NCBI GenBank assembly: GCA_009746045.1
Contig: RPFO01001386.1
Coordinates: 22,501-81,888 of the forward strand
From: Mesostigma viride
Lineage: Eukaryota > Streptophyta > Mesostigmatophyceae > Mesostigmatales > Mesostigmataceae
Length of the DNA stretch: 59,388 nucleotides
Direction of reading: 5' to 3'
Within the stretch, counting starts at the first letter, position 1, and each line of letters begins with the position of its first letter. Shown here one piece after another: positions 24,260-34,970 of the stretch. The notes beneath the pieces are model-generated. The model saw only the letters and a program-made list of their open reading frames with translations, had not been told where the DNA came from and did not search any database. A program made the translations under genes and the position numbers.

Positions 24260-24795
24260 AAAGTCCTTAAGGGGAGGGTCCCATAGAAATATATCAAAAC
24301 TTACCCCCCCTAATAACTACAGAAATGCAACTGACAACCACTGAATGATGTTTGGGGACCATAAACATGATGTTTGGGCATGCATACCACCACTTGTTGG
24401 GGGTACTACCCCCAGCCATACACCGGCTATGAGCTAAAAATAGAAAAAAAAAACGCTGTCCGGGGCACATCTTGCCCAGAACAGTGGGAGAACCAGTTGC
24501 ATGAAAAAAGTAATACCCATATAAAAATGTCATGGGACATTGTTTCTACCTAATTGGATCAACAAAATCAGCACATCCCATTGAGTTATTAATTTTTGGG
24601 CCAAAAATACGCTTTTTTAGGCGGGGCGCCGGCCCCCATACACACTCATAACACATCAGTTAGGCCTAAAAAGTAATAGTCAAACTCTTTCATGACCATA
24701 GAAGGCACTGTCAAAGTTTGGCGGCATTCTGAGCTCAGCTGTAGCAGTTATTAATTTTGGCAGATGGCCACCTAGTGGCGCCAGACATGTCAAGT

Positions 24796-25924
24796 TTAGG
24801 ACTCCTCATCACTATCACTATCACCCGTCACGCATGTGGGGCAAAACCAGCTCCCCTCGGGCACAGCATTCAGGGGGGGGTCCATGCACTTCAAATGTAG
24901 CCCCTGGTCACACTTCCTGCCCTCACGCTCACCATCACACAACACTATTGGGTTCGCGGCTGGGGAGTACGTTGGTTTTACAGCACACAAGGCAGGGAGT
25001 GTCATCCCACTCCTCCTCCTCCCCCTCCTCCCCCCTCCCTCCCCTCACCCTCGCTGTCACTGTTGGCGATTGGGGACACACCCCATATGCCACCCCCTTC
25101 TCATAGGTGCACTTGTCCTTTTGCTTGTCGGCCCACTGCAGGCCCTTAGCTAGCATCTCCTTCTTCTTCTCTGCCAGCTTGAACTCCACCGTCTTCTTCT
25201 TGGCTTGCTGCAGCTTCCTATCCCGTGCCAGGGCCGCCAGCTGCAGCAGCAGGGAGGGTTGAAACACAATGCCGAGAAGGCCAGCAAGGCGGACCCACCA
25301 GTCATCCCCAAACTGCGCCCGCAAGATGCCAATAGCCATGGAAGCAGGGTATAGCAAACCAGGAAAGCCACCCTTGCCACGTGGGGTGGACGCCACCTGA
25401 ACTGAGTGCACCCACTCATTCAAGTTGCTGCTGCCCTCATGGCAGCAGCCCTGCAATATCTCCTCGGTAGTCTTGCCCTCCCACACCTTCTTCACAATGG
25501 CCAGCACATCCACTGTCCGCCCCCTCACAATCACCTCCCTCGCCATCCCAGGCTTGCCCTCACACCACTGCACCTCCGTGACCACCCCATCCTTCAGTTG
25601 GTGGTTGGGCCAATTGGGGCAATCATCGTGGTCGCCAAAGTAATGCTGCAATGCATTGCTCATAGCGCCCACAAGGTGGCGCGGCCCCATGTGCCAGTTT
25701 GCCCTGATGCATGCGCGGTAACCATAGGTCATGCTAGTGAGCTGCTGAGGGGTGAGCACATTCCTGACACCTTTCAGGTGGTCCTTCTTGGCTCGAAGCA
25801 GTGCAGCATACAAGGTGCCAGAGAGGTGGTTGAGATCATTCAACTTCTTGGGGATGTGCTTGCTAGCCTTTAGTGCATCAGACTGCTGCACACGCGCGAA
25901 CCATGCACGTGGTGTCCCCATCAC
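24796..25924 (-). pseudogene. transposase C-terminal part fused to a PHD finger, frame-shifted
   Basis: 25924-24935 continues the transposase (KASKHIPKKLNDLNHLSG, YFGDHDDCPNWP, KTTEEILQGC). An acidic linker follows, then the start of a PHD finger, CLVCCKTNV. The frame breaks inside the finger. The remainder, [20 protein letters not shown] ... SWFCPTC, is in the frame 25005-24796. Put together, the spacing is the C4-H-C3 of a PHD zinc finger, which in other proteins reads histone-H3 tails. A chromatin-reading domain on a transposase could guide integration; that is an inference. Two frameshifts mean this copy is inactive. Confidence 0.7.
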
Positions 25925-27203
25925 TCACAACCGTGGCAGCATACAAACGCTGCTCTTGGGGCTTGTCTGCAACCACTTTCTCACCAGGGGCCCCTACTGC
26001 TGCATGCATCACCATGCCCGTGCGCACCCCTGCCTGTAAGGACTGCAGCTCCTCCAGCATATACACTGCCCCCTCCCCCTCCAGGCTCCTGCTGCTGCCC
26101 TCCGTGTTATTCCAGCAGTTGTCATGTGGGGCTACAGGAATGCCTGCGCGCTTGGCTGCTGCACACTTGGGACAGAATAAGGAGCTAATATGGTGTGCGA
26201 TTACCAGCTTGGTGCCTGCGTGGATAAGGCACTGCTGGCCCCACAAGGAGTGGAACCCCCTAGTCAGCCATGACCCGTCTATGGAGGTGTCACAACCCTG
26301 CCTCCCCTTTGCATCCACACGGTGCTTCCCCTTCTCTTGCTCATACAGCCTGGCCTGCTCCCTGTTCTGCACGATGACCCGCTTGAGTTCAAGGATCACT
26401 CTGATGCCACTTGCATCACATCCCGCCCCCATTTCCCCTTGCCCACGAAAGGGAACTCCAACCCCAAGAACGTGGCTACCCGCATGAGCGTGGGGCGTGG
26501 GACAGCAAAGAAAACAGCGGATGCAGCCCACAAAGTGGCCATGGGGTTGCGTGCAGCCTGCCTTAGCTGTGCCACGGGTGCGTTGATAGCAAAAGTGTGG
26601 CGGTATGGTGCACCCTCGCTGCCCTTGCAGAAGCGGTTTTGACAGGCCACAAGAATGCAGGGTGGATCCCCGGGACGCTGGCCACCTCAGCTTGAACATT
26701 TTGCATGTGAGCTTGTGACAACGAGGGCAAGGTTGGGCTGCCAAAATACCTGCCAAGACAGCAACATCGATGATCAAACGAGGCGTGCCAAATTCCTCGC
26801 CTTGGGCAGGGTCCAGGCCGACGTCGGTCTTGCGAAGTTTCCCATTACTGCCGCGCTCCAGGGGCGAAAATGACAGCCGCATCTGCGGCCCAGACTTGCG
26901 CTTTGCGGGATGTTTTTTCAGGGTGACTGCTTCCGCGCTTGCTGAACCGCTGGCGGGCTTCCGTGGCGCATTGGGCAGTTGCGCAGCTATGGAGTCCGCC
27001 GTAATGCTGGGCTTCGCAACCGCTTTATGTTGCTGCTTAATGCGACGTCCTGGCCCTCTGTTCGCCAAATTCACTGCGCCCGGCGGTCTGCCCCGTCCCC
27101 TAGCCGCTGGCGCTGACGCGGCTATCCGCGCTGCCAGCCTGCCACCACTTGTGCTCGTCCACCTCTGTTTAGCCGCTGCCACTCTTGCTGTTGGTCGCAC
27201 CAT
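25878..27203 (-). pseudogene. Mutator-like transposase, N-terminal and first catalytic part
   Basis: The basic, Ala-rich N-terminus is followed by a CPRCHKLTC zinc pair and the signature of the Mutator-like transposase domain: SIDGSWLTRGFHSLWGQQ (first catalytic Asp), FCPKC, HDNCWNN, EGSSRSLEGEGAVYMLEELQ and VVSDGDTTC (second Asp). The frame ends at a stop just after SDGD. The next segment of the same domain continues in the overlapping frame from 25924, so one indel near 25885 has broken the gene, unless the assembly is wrong. Transposases of this class cut and paste through DDE chemistry. Confidence 0.75.
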
Positions 27204-27247
27204 TTCCTCCCTAAACTACGCCCCCCCTAAAATCTGGCAAAAACGAT

Positions 27248-27598
27248 CTATCTGTCGACGGTCGGAATGAAGCCGGTATATGGTAGCTTCTTATCATTCG
27301 GATAACGATATTTAATTAAAGCTTCTACTTCCTCCGGCAGTTCCTTGGCCGCACCATCATCGTGCCAGCCCATTACAGCCGCAAAATGGCGATAGGCGGC
27401 ATGGCGCATCACGTTGTTGCTGGCCTTTTCGGATTTCGGAGGTGTATGGTCTTTGGCAGCTGCCCCGGCCTCAAAAAGTAATTTCCGCGACAATATGAAA
27501 TCTAAATCTTTTTCTGGGCATTCGAACGAGACTTGCCATGCTTTTAAACGCCGCAAAGCCTCCGTTTCAAGTCTGGCATCTCGTCTGGTAGCCGCCAT
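27248..27598 (-). CDS. transposon-encoded small protein, unknown
   Basis: A 116-residue frame starting at an ATG, inside the TTAA transposon and upstream of the transposase on the same strand. It is charged and helical (LRRLKAWQVSFECPEKDLDF, YPNDKKLPYTGFIPTVDR). I do not recognise it. It could be an accessory protein or a first exon of the transposase gene. Confidence 0.45.
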   Translation of the reverse strand: MAATRRDARLETEALRRLKAWQVSFECPEKDLDFILSRKLLFEAGAAAKDHTPPKSEKASNNVMRHAAYRHFAAVMGWHDDGAAKELPEEVEALIKYRYPNDKKLPYTGFIPTVDR

Positions 27599-27701
27599 GG
27601 CTCGTCCGGAAATATTGCATTTTCACTCACGCACGCAATTTAGGTCGTGGGTACTGGCGGGAATTTTTCGGCGCCAAAATATTCGCGCCGGGACTGTCCC
27701 C

Positions 27702-29010
27702 TGAAGACTCCTCTGCAACCCCATGACAGGGTCAGGCAAAATTCTCAGCCAGGGGAGTGACTCCACCCTGACCCCTGTCCAGCCATGCAGCAGAGTGTGT
27801 CTGAACTCTGAAGGACCTGCTGTCAGCCAACACTTGGCTGCCCAGCCCACTGGGATGCCTCCCACCTATAGAGCAAGGCTGTTTGGTCTACTCTGGCTGT
27901 CCCCCCTTGGAAGCCATGAGCCCACGGAGCAGAGGGTACTCCAGCTCAGCCTTCTCCTCCAGCTTGGTGAGAGCATCTGCAGGGTTGTCCACGCCAGCCA
28001 CATGTTCAATGTTAGCTAAGCAAGACATTTCCTTGAGCAACAAATAATCAAGGTCCCTGCTCCTGGCCAGCTGCCTGTGCACAAACTGCACCATGCCCAT
28101 GCTGTCAGTTCTCACCAGTGTGTGCATCTGCAACCGACAGGAAGCCACTTGACATAGCTGGTAAAATAGCTCCCTCAAGTAAAGAGCAGTATGAAGCCCT
28201 TCACAGATTGCCCTGCACTCAGCAATGTCACTGCTGGGAGTTACCCTGTTCTGCAACAGACTGCATGTACCAGCAGACCAGAGAGGACTGTTCCTGCACC
28301 AGGGATATTAATGCTGCTGCCCGGCCCCTGACCTCTGTGACCTTCCTACTATCCATAGAACTGTCCACATAGAGAACCATGTCAAAAGGCCTGTACAAAT
28401 CCAGAGGACCCAGCATGAGAGGGGGAGACATGCGAACAGCCTCTACCACACTCTCAGCACCCACCTCAACCAGCTGGGAATCGGTCAACCGACTCAGTAC
28501 CAACAGGTCAGGAGCACAAATGCTGGCCAGCCATGCCAACATACCCCGTATTGTTGCACATCTGGCCTGCATGAGTGATGGGCTCCTGCAAAGCATCTAC
28601 TATGATCTGCTGGGGATAATCCTTACCACCCTCCAGCTTGATGGACCACGTACCCTGCTGATGGATCCATGTTGCCTGCATTCCACAAAACACCATGGGC
28701 TCATTCTCAACCATATGTACTGGATCTTACCCAGTTCAAACCGCTTCTGGATCCTGGCCAGAGTCAACTCTTGCCAGGTGGGAGGGCCCAGGAGATGCAG
28801 ATCATCACCATGCAGGGAGGCAAACGCTGGCAGCCCATCATGGCTACCCTGAAACAGACAACGATCAACTGGAGACACTGAGAGACCACAGACAGACCTG
28901 AGGTACTTCTCCAAGCTCTTCCTCCAGATGATGGGACTCGATCTAAGGCCTTCCACGCCTTTGAGAATCCTCAGATACCTCGTCTTCAGCCGGCTCTGCA
29001 TGCCCTCCAC
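27702..29010 (-). mobile_element. Copia remnant A, coding part
   Basis: A degraded Ty1/Copia element on the minus strand. 29010-28508 is reverse transcriptase (VEGLRSSPIIWRKSLEKYL, DRCLFQ, LHGDDLHLLGPP as the catalytic box). 28596-28260 links to 28256-27888, the RNase H domain (SSDIAECRAICEGLHTALYL, RTDSMGMVQFVHRQL, DLDYLLLKEM, GVDNPADALTKL). Several frame changes and stops. The distal half is at 22575-22888. Confidence 0.82.
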
Positions 29011-29919
29011 ACTGCAGGCACCTTAACAAAGAAAGGGGGTATTGTGCGCCAAGTATCCTGTGCTTCCTGCTGATCACCCGGTTCAGAAAAGCCCTCTTGA
29101 AATCTACCAACACAGAGCTATAGGGTATCCCCAGTTATGGAATGCACAAAGCTGGAATGCTCGGACAATGCCAAATGGCGTGCGTGTGGACGACGAGACA
29201 CCTTGGCATTAGGATAGAATGGCACATATACTGCTGGCCAGCAGTCAGTGACGGCTGGCCAGACTTTGCGTAAGTTAACACTAACTTACTGATCCTGGAC
29301 GGACTAGCCTATCAGTTACAACCTGATCTAGTCAGTCCTAACATGACAACTACAGTCCCGGTACTGAGGTATACCGGTTCATCACGTACTGAGTATAGCC
29401 ACGTGTCCATGCCACGACTGCTCTAGTCCAGTACCGTCCCAGTACCCAATTGGGTGCTGGCGGTGCTGACACGTGTCCACTTAGGCTACAGGCGGGAGAC
29501 TTAGACTAACTCCCACTTAAGTTTTCTTTGGGTTTCAACAGAAACACACATAGCCATCAAATGGACGCAGCCATTCCCAATGCCTTACAAAAACTGTCAG
29601 ATACCCTACTAGGACCCCAAGGTCACCCCACACATGTACAAGAGATGCATTAAAAAGGCCCCATGTCTCAAGCATGGTTTCTTAACTGAGTGAGATGGGT
29701 GCTCAAGGCCCCAGCATGTCATGGTCATCCAAACAGGTGTCCCAAAAACTTTATTCAATAAATAACACATTCGTCATGTCCCAACTTTCTAGACCAGTGC
29801 TTCTCACTGTCAGAAAACTACCCAGCTGCCACTGCAGCCTTGCAGCTGCAGTATTAGGCAGGGGGTCATGGGCTAACATGTACAATGTGCCAGTCACTTC
29901 AGACTGTGACCAGGGTTCA
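29011..29919. other. spacer between two Copia remnants
   Basis: No coding content found. It probably includes decayed retroelement sequence: alternating CTAGT/ACTAG words and TACCGGT near 29300-29460. Confidence 0.35.
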
Positions 29920-30959
29920 TCAACCCATACAAGACCTGGTACTGTGGTCCTGCTGCCTGTGGCACCTTGGGGCGTCGGCAGCGTTGTCTTTGTCCCTGAC
30001 GTGGGCTTTAGACTCCAGGTACTTGCATTCCTGTTTTAGCACAATCCAATCCAGGTCCGAGTGAACAGCCAAAGGATTGGCAAGGAAAGAGATGATAGAT
30101 TGAGAGTCAGTCAGCAAATGTGCTTTCACTCCTGCAGAGCCGCCAGCCTGGTGTTGAAGCCAGACTATAGCAAGTGATTGAGATACCTGGCATGCAAAAC
30201 AGAAGATACCACAGGCTGCCCTGCATTCAGCTAGATTGCTACTCACAGCCTTCCTCTTGTGCAATCTACTGAACCAGGAGACTAGTGACTTCTTCCCACC
30301 CTTGTTATGCAGGAAAAACAATCCAGCCTCTCTGGCTTGAACCTTGGTAACTACCCTGGACTCCATTGAACTATCCATCATGCACTGACGTGATGTGAAT
30401 GGGATTAAACAGATCCAGTGAGTGAAGCATCAAAGGTGGACCATCATGCAACAACTGCTTGATTGCCCGTGCTCCTACCTCCTGTAGTACCCCATCATCT
30501 ACCCTAGCTGCTCACAAAAGCCAGGTGGGGTGCACACGTAGCACATAGCCAGCCTAGCTTGCCTCTAATGGTAGGGCACAAGTCAGGGGTGATGTTGACA
30601 GGCAGGACATCCAGACAAGACTTAATGTAATCAGCAGAGGCCTGCATGGAACAAACCCAGCTGCCCTGCTGCTGCAGCAACTCAAGCGTCATACCACAGA
30701 ACTTGACTGGCTCCTTGCCCAGCTCTAGCTGCTTGCCAATCTCAAAGCTAGCAGACACCTGAGCTATGAAAGCATCCACTGCAGCTCTAGGACCTGAGAT
30801 TAACTGATCATCCCCATGCCAGACAAACATCATCATACCATCAGGGTGTGGGGTGACAAACAAGCAGGGATCAATATCATCATAGGCGGCCCCTAGCTTC
30901 ATGAATACCTCCTGTGCAGACAGCCTAAAAATTTTTGGAGCTGACTGCAACCCTTCCAC
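29920..30959 (-). mobile_element. Copia remnant C (second family)
   Basis: 30959-30504 is a Ty1/Copia reverse transcriptase fragment (VEGLQSAPKIFRLSAQEVF, DPCLFVTPHPDG, VWHGDDQLISGP, VKFCGMTLE). 30381-29920 is RNase H (SSNLAECRAACGIFCFACQV, LLTDSQSIISFL, SDLDWIVLKQECKYLES, DKDNAADA). It differs in sequence from remnants A and B, so it is a separate family. The gap between the domains shows internal loss. Confidence 0.8.
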
Positions 30960-31236
30960 CCCCAGGTTTGGCCTCTGATGATGAAATACGCGAAATACAT
31001 CATACGAAAATTACTCAGTGGTTGCGAAAAATTCAATGATACAGAAGCTAATAGCAAGTGCTACCTTCATCGTCACCCCCGTGATAGTAAACGCGCGTAG
31101 ACGCAGTAAAAAACAGCCCGAGATAATGTGCGCATCATTAGATGTTGCGCGACTGCGGCTATAGCACTTTTTTGACGTACCAATCATGCCTACAAATTTT
31201 GGAACGCCTCCATGCATCCATGCTCCTGCACCATGC
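30960..31236. other. spacer, nothing recognised
   Basis: AT-rich sequence between the Copia remnant and the 31.2 kb repeat. No supported feature. Confidence 0.4.
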
Positions 31237-31706
31237 AATCGGATTTCTCTGAAAATAGTTTATTAAACAGAATGCGGGAAAGAAAGGGCCGCCACAACTA
31301 GTTGTGGCTGTACATGCAGAAAGGCTTGTTAGACGAATGGGGACGGCTTGTTGTTTACCGGGGAATCCTATACTGGCAACTAGCTTGGCCTTTTGTAAGT
31401 CAGGCGCCGTTTGTTTGAACGGCCGGCCATGTGTGGAATGCTGACGGAAGTTGCGTCAAAAAACTGTAATAAAATCTGATGTAACCAGCACTCACCAATT
31501 GATTGGTGTGCTGCTTGATTGGGTAGTGTGTTCAGGGTTGCATTCGAAGAGTACACATGGCCTGACAGCTCAGACGTGTGACAGATGAGCTGGCTGGCTG
31601 AATTATTAAATTGTCAGCGTTAGGATATTTCTGGTTTTGCCGTTTTCCATTTTGACGGTAGGCTTGATAAGCATGGTCGGCGGGTTGTGACCCGTAATTG
31701 TTTCTT
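31237..31706. repeat. direct repeat A, copy 1
   Basis: About 470 bp, nearly identical to 32792-33265. Begins AATCGGATTTCTCTG; TTTATT near 31258 reads AATAAA on the other strand. See 32674-33410 for its partner block. Confidence 0.9.
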
Positions 31707-32673
31707 TGAATGTGCTCACTGAAGCAGTATGAGCGGCCTCGCTGCTATGCGGCGGGGCTAAAGAAAATTAGGCAAAGACCCCGTCCTTGCCTGCTATATG
31801 ACGTCGCGGGCTTTGTGACTTCACGGCAGGTATAGGGGCGGTTTGAACGGAACGGAAATTTCGCGTTACCAATGTGCCAAGTGGTTCTGGTTGGCACCTT
31901 GCTGGGCAGCGTCTCGGTGGTCATAGAAAGTCGGCTGGGCGCCCCGCCCCGGCTGCTGGTAATTCCAGCAGCGGAGCCCATCATGTCGACTAAGAAGTCC
32001 GCAGCTAATGCGGAAACTGTGCGAAGGTCAATAGATTAATTTGGATTCCATGAGACTGCGCTGGTAGTCAGTCAGCGGTCCACAGCCTAGGGCGCTGCAT
32101 GGCGCTGCCTTCGGCTTGGTGCGCGGCCCTTTTTTGTTATGGGCCAGCGAGGGATATAAGGGTGACGCGCGGCCGGCTAATTTCTTGCGTTCCGGAAGAA
32201 AATATATTTGTAAAATTCCCACAAAAGGAACCGAGTATCGGAAAGGCGTCTCGGCTGGCAGTGGCAGTGCCTGGCCTTGTCGTCTCTCCCTAGCTGCTCA
32301 GCACCCGGCAGGTAGCGTTTCAAACCCTGGTGGCGTCGGAATGCGAATTTTCTGGGTTTTTATCTGGAATAATATTTTGCTGAGGCGGCTCCGCGGATTC
32401 GCTAACCTTTTATTGTCGGGCCCCTTAGGGGGTCATTATAGCCTTGTGCGGGCTGAGTCGCCATGACGGAGATCATTGTTGCGACACGCCCCACTTTGTG
32501 GTCTTTTTATGGAAGCGGCTACCCTCGAGGCTGCCTGGAAGAGGGGGGGGGGTCTTCTTCTTTTCTTTGTTCACTGTTATTGGGGCAACAGTGATCGATC
32601 CTATCAAGTTTTGTTTCCTGAACGGCGACAGTGCGGGGGAGGAGGGCAATGGCGCCAGGGACTGGGGTGGATC
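31707..32673. other. single-copy segment of the repeated element
   Basis: About 970 bp present in the first repeat unit but absent from the second, where only 18 bp separate the blocks. No coding capacity recognised. It holds a perfect 8-bp hairpin (GCTGCTGG, loop TAATT, CCAGCAGC) at 31952-31972. Confidence 0.5.
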
Positions 32674-33410
32674 GGGGGGCTCTTGCTCCTGCATGCGAGG
32701 GAGACGAGATGACTACTTAAACCTGCCTTTGGCAGGGGCTCTACTTATTGTTTTCAATCAAATGCTGGTTTCTTGGGAGCTCAAGTGTCATAATCGGATT
32801 TCTCTGAAAATAGTTTATTAAACAGAATGCGGGAAAGAAAGGGCCGCCACAACTAGTTGTGGCTGTACATGCAGAAAGGCTTGTTAGACGAATGGGGACG
32901 GCTTGTTGTTTACCGGGGAATCCTATACTGGCAACTAGCTTGGCCTTTTGTAAGTCAGGCGCCGTTTGTTTGAACGGCCGGCCATGTGTGGAATGCTGAC
33001 GGAAGTTGCGTCAAAAAACTGTAATAAAATCTGATGTAACCAGCACTCACCAATTGATTGGTGTGCTGCTTGATTGGGTAGTGTGTTCAGGGTTGCATTC
33101 GAAGAGTACACATGGCCTGACAGCTCAGACGTGTGACAGATGAGCTGGCTGGCTGAATTATTAAATTGTCAGCGTTAGGATATTTCTGGTTTTGCCGTTT
33201 TCCATTTTGACGGTAGGCTTGATAAGCATGGTCGGCGGGTCGTGCATGACCCGAAATTGTTTCTTCCCACCCATCCCACCCTTGGGGGGCTCTTGCTTCT
33301 GCATGCGAGGGAGACGAGATGACTATGTACTTAAACCTGCCTTTGGCAGGGGCTCTACTCATTGTTTTCAATCAAATGCTGGTTTTCTTGGGAGCTCAAG
33401 TGTCATAATC
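32674..33410. repeat. blocks B, A' and B' of the tandem element
   Basis: Block B (32674-32795) is repeated as B' (33284-33410). Between them lies A' (32792-33265), the second copy of the 470-bp block. The order A, unique, B, A', B' means one A-B unit was duplicated in tandem and one copy lost or gained ~1 kb. Both B blocks keep a short perfect hairpin (CCTGCC, TTT, GGCAGG). LTRs of a non-autonomous retroelement are possible, but no TG...CA ends or primer site are clear. Confidence 0.8.
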
Positions 33411-33665
33411 CGTTTAGTACGAGCTATGAATGTCCGTGTCTCAGGCACTAATGCACGCAAAACATAGCAAAACATGATCATCCGCCCGTGAGGCGGGGAA
33501 ACGCATATAATTACGCATATAATTACACAACGTGCCCCTGACAGTCTACCATATACATACAATGCCCTTAATGCTGAACTCCACGCCGCTCATTTCAGTT
33601 CGCTTGATTCTTCGCGCCGGTCAGCCCGAAGGAGTGACATACTTCACGTCGGGGTGTATCTTTAG
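33411..33665. other. spacer
   Basis: No supported feature. It ends where homology to the 48-58 kb gene cluster begins. Confidence 0.4.
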
Positions 33666-34135
33666 TTGCGATACCACGCGTTGGCCGATTCGCAACTTTT
33701 CGTCCAAATCGGTCCGCGTAACGGAATCGCAACAAAAGTGTTTTTTGGTCCTCCTGCAAAGTTGCGAAGTTGCGATTCTTGTTGCAATACTGCGGGTGAC
33801 CCCTGTACCCCTTTCAAGTTTTGGCCGACCGGTTCCCCAGGCGGTTTCACAACTGGATGCTGGACTTCGGTGACATGGAGATCGTTTTCGGGGAGACGGG
33901 CGGGCTCCAAAACTGCGGCAATGAAGGCCGGGTACGCTCGTGCAATGACCGATGACGAGATTGAGCACTATACCTGCATACGGAGTTGGCTAAGGAGATG
34001 GCCGATGCTGCTTTTGCCGCTGTGCTGGTGACAGTCGGGACCCTTGTCGTTGCTGGACTCCCTCTGACTTTCTGGCATGCTCTTACCCTGAGTCCACAGA
34101 ATACGGCAATCAAGTGGAATTGATTACCGGAAGTA
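33666..34135 (+). pseudogene. decayed copy of the 52 kb gene pair
   Basis: The plus-strand translation resembles the end of the five-exon gene (52192-54967) and the start of the next cistron (49555-52195). It shows IGPRNGIATKVFFGPPAKL (cf. HRNRVWTRNLFVGPQKL), FQVLADRFPRRFHNWM (cf. FQFLADRCPNSFHDWM), then MKAGYARAMTDDEIEHY (cf. MKAGYARAMTDKEIDIY), ELAKEMADAAFAAVL and QVELITG. Each piece is in a different frame, with small indels, for example two extra bases after GAGCACTA. The start codon at 33921 sits in the same AATGAAGGC context as at 52195. A non-functional paralogue. Confidence 0.75.
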
Positions 34136-34970
34136 CACTGCTATTTCTCGGCAGTTCCCCTATTATCGTTTCTCCTCAAAGGAATGGCGGAAGCGTCGTC
34201 GCATATCAACACGCGCCATAACCATCACTGCCAGGATGACCATACTCTACGTCGCCTCCGGCGCTTGCAGCGCAAGCATTTGTCGCTTACCAACTCCTGG
34301 CACTCCGGCCCACTGACCCCGAAAGCACCCCGGGTCGCATTGATCATTTCTGCCAATGTTTACAACCGCAGGTACCCTCAACGTATCTACGTCGGCCAGA
34401 TCGACGCAACGGGATGCCTGCCGGACGCCGGTTTTCAGGAACATGTCCGGCCGGGCGGCACGCCGCCTTCATATTGGCCGCCCTGCCGCCAACGACGACA
34501 CCCCCCGACATGGCGCCATCGCCCAATACGGGTGGTGGGACTGGCGGGTCGTAACCTTGGAACATGTCCCCGGCACCTTTACCGGCGCAGCTTTCCGCAA
34601 AGCCGCAGGGCATCGGGAAACTTTTTGGAAACGAATGGTACATGCATTTCTGCCCCACGGTTTTTGCATTGAAGGCAAGAGCTTCAAAGCTCGGTCTTGC
34701 CGCCGCCCGCCTCCCCCCCGTCCCCGCCCTCTTATGTTCATCCGTGCCTGGCGTCTGAAGCATAATCTCCAACCATATCGCCCATATCCCCACAGCGTAT
34801 CCCCTGCCCAGTCCACCTTCCACACACGTGTCCCCCGCTCCATCCCTTAACATGTACTCCACCAGTCTCCGCTGCCTACGACACAATGATGTCTCGGCTT
34901 ATGCAACGCGGCAACTTTCATGCATCCTATCTCGAAGCCTGCAGCTTGAAGAAGCTTACCAGCTTACACA
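34136..34970. other. possibly degenerate coding sequence, unassigned
   Basis: The plus-strand frame 34356-34850 has protein-like stretches (GWWDWRVVTLEHVPGTFTG, FRKAAGHRETFWKRMVHAFL), but it is cut by frame changes and I recognise no family. It may be more of the decayed cluster copy or part of the following retroelement. Confidence 0.3.

Larger units (their letters stand above)
24271..27701 (-). mobile_element. TTAA-flanked DNA transposon with Mutator-like transposase
   Basis: About 3.4 kb with short terminal inverted repeats: GGGGAGGGTCCC on the left (24271) and, read inward, GGGGACAGTCCC on the right (27701). Left flank TTAA (24267-24270), right flank TGAA (27702-27705), i.e. a TTAA duplication with one substitution. 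The related Copia copy near 46 kb has an uninterrupted TTAA at the matching place. TTAA duplications suggest a Kolobok-type element; the transposase resembles the Mutator-like transposase domain. All reading frames are on the minus strand. The 24290-24795 end is non-coding. Confidence 0.8.

Noticed and set aside
31952-31972. Fragment of 18S rRNA (GGTAATTCCAGC resembles a conserved rRNA stretch)
   Set aside because: The similarity stops after about 12 bases and is explained by a local hairpin.
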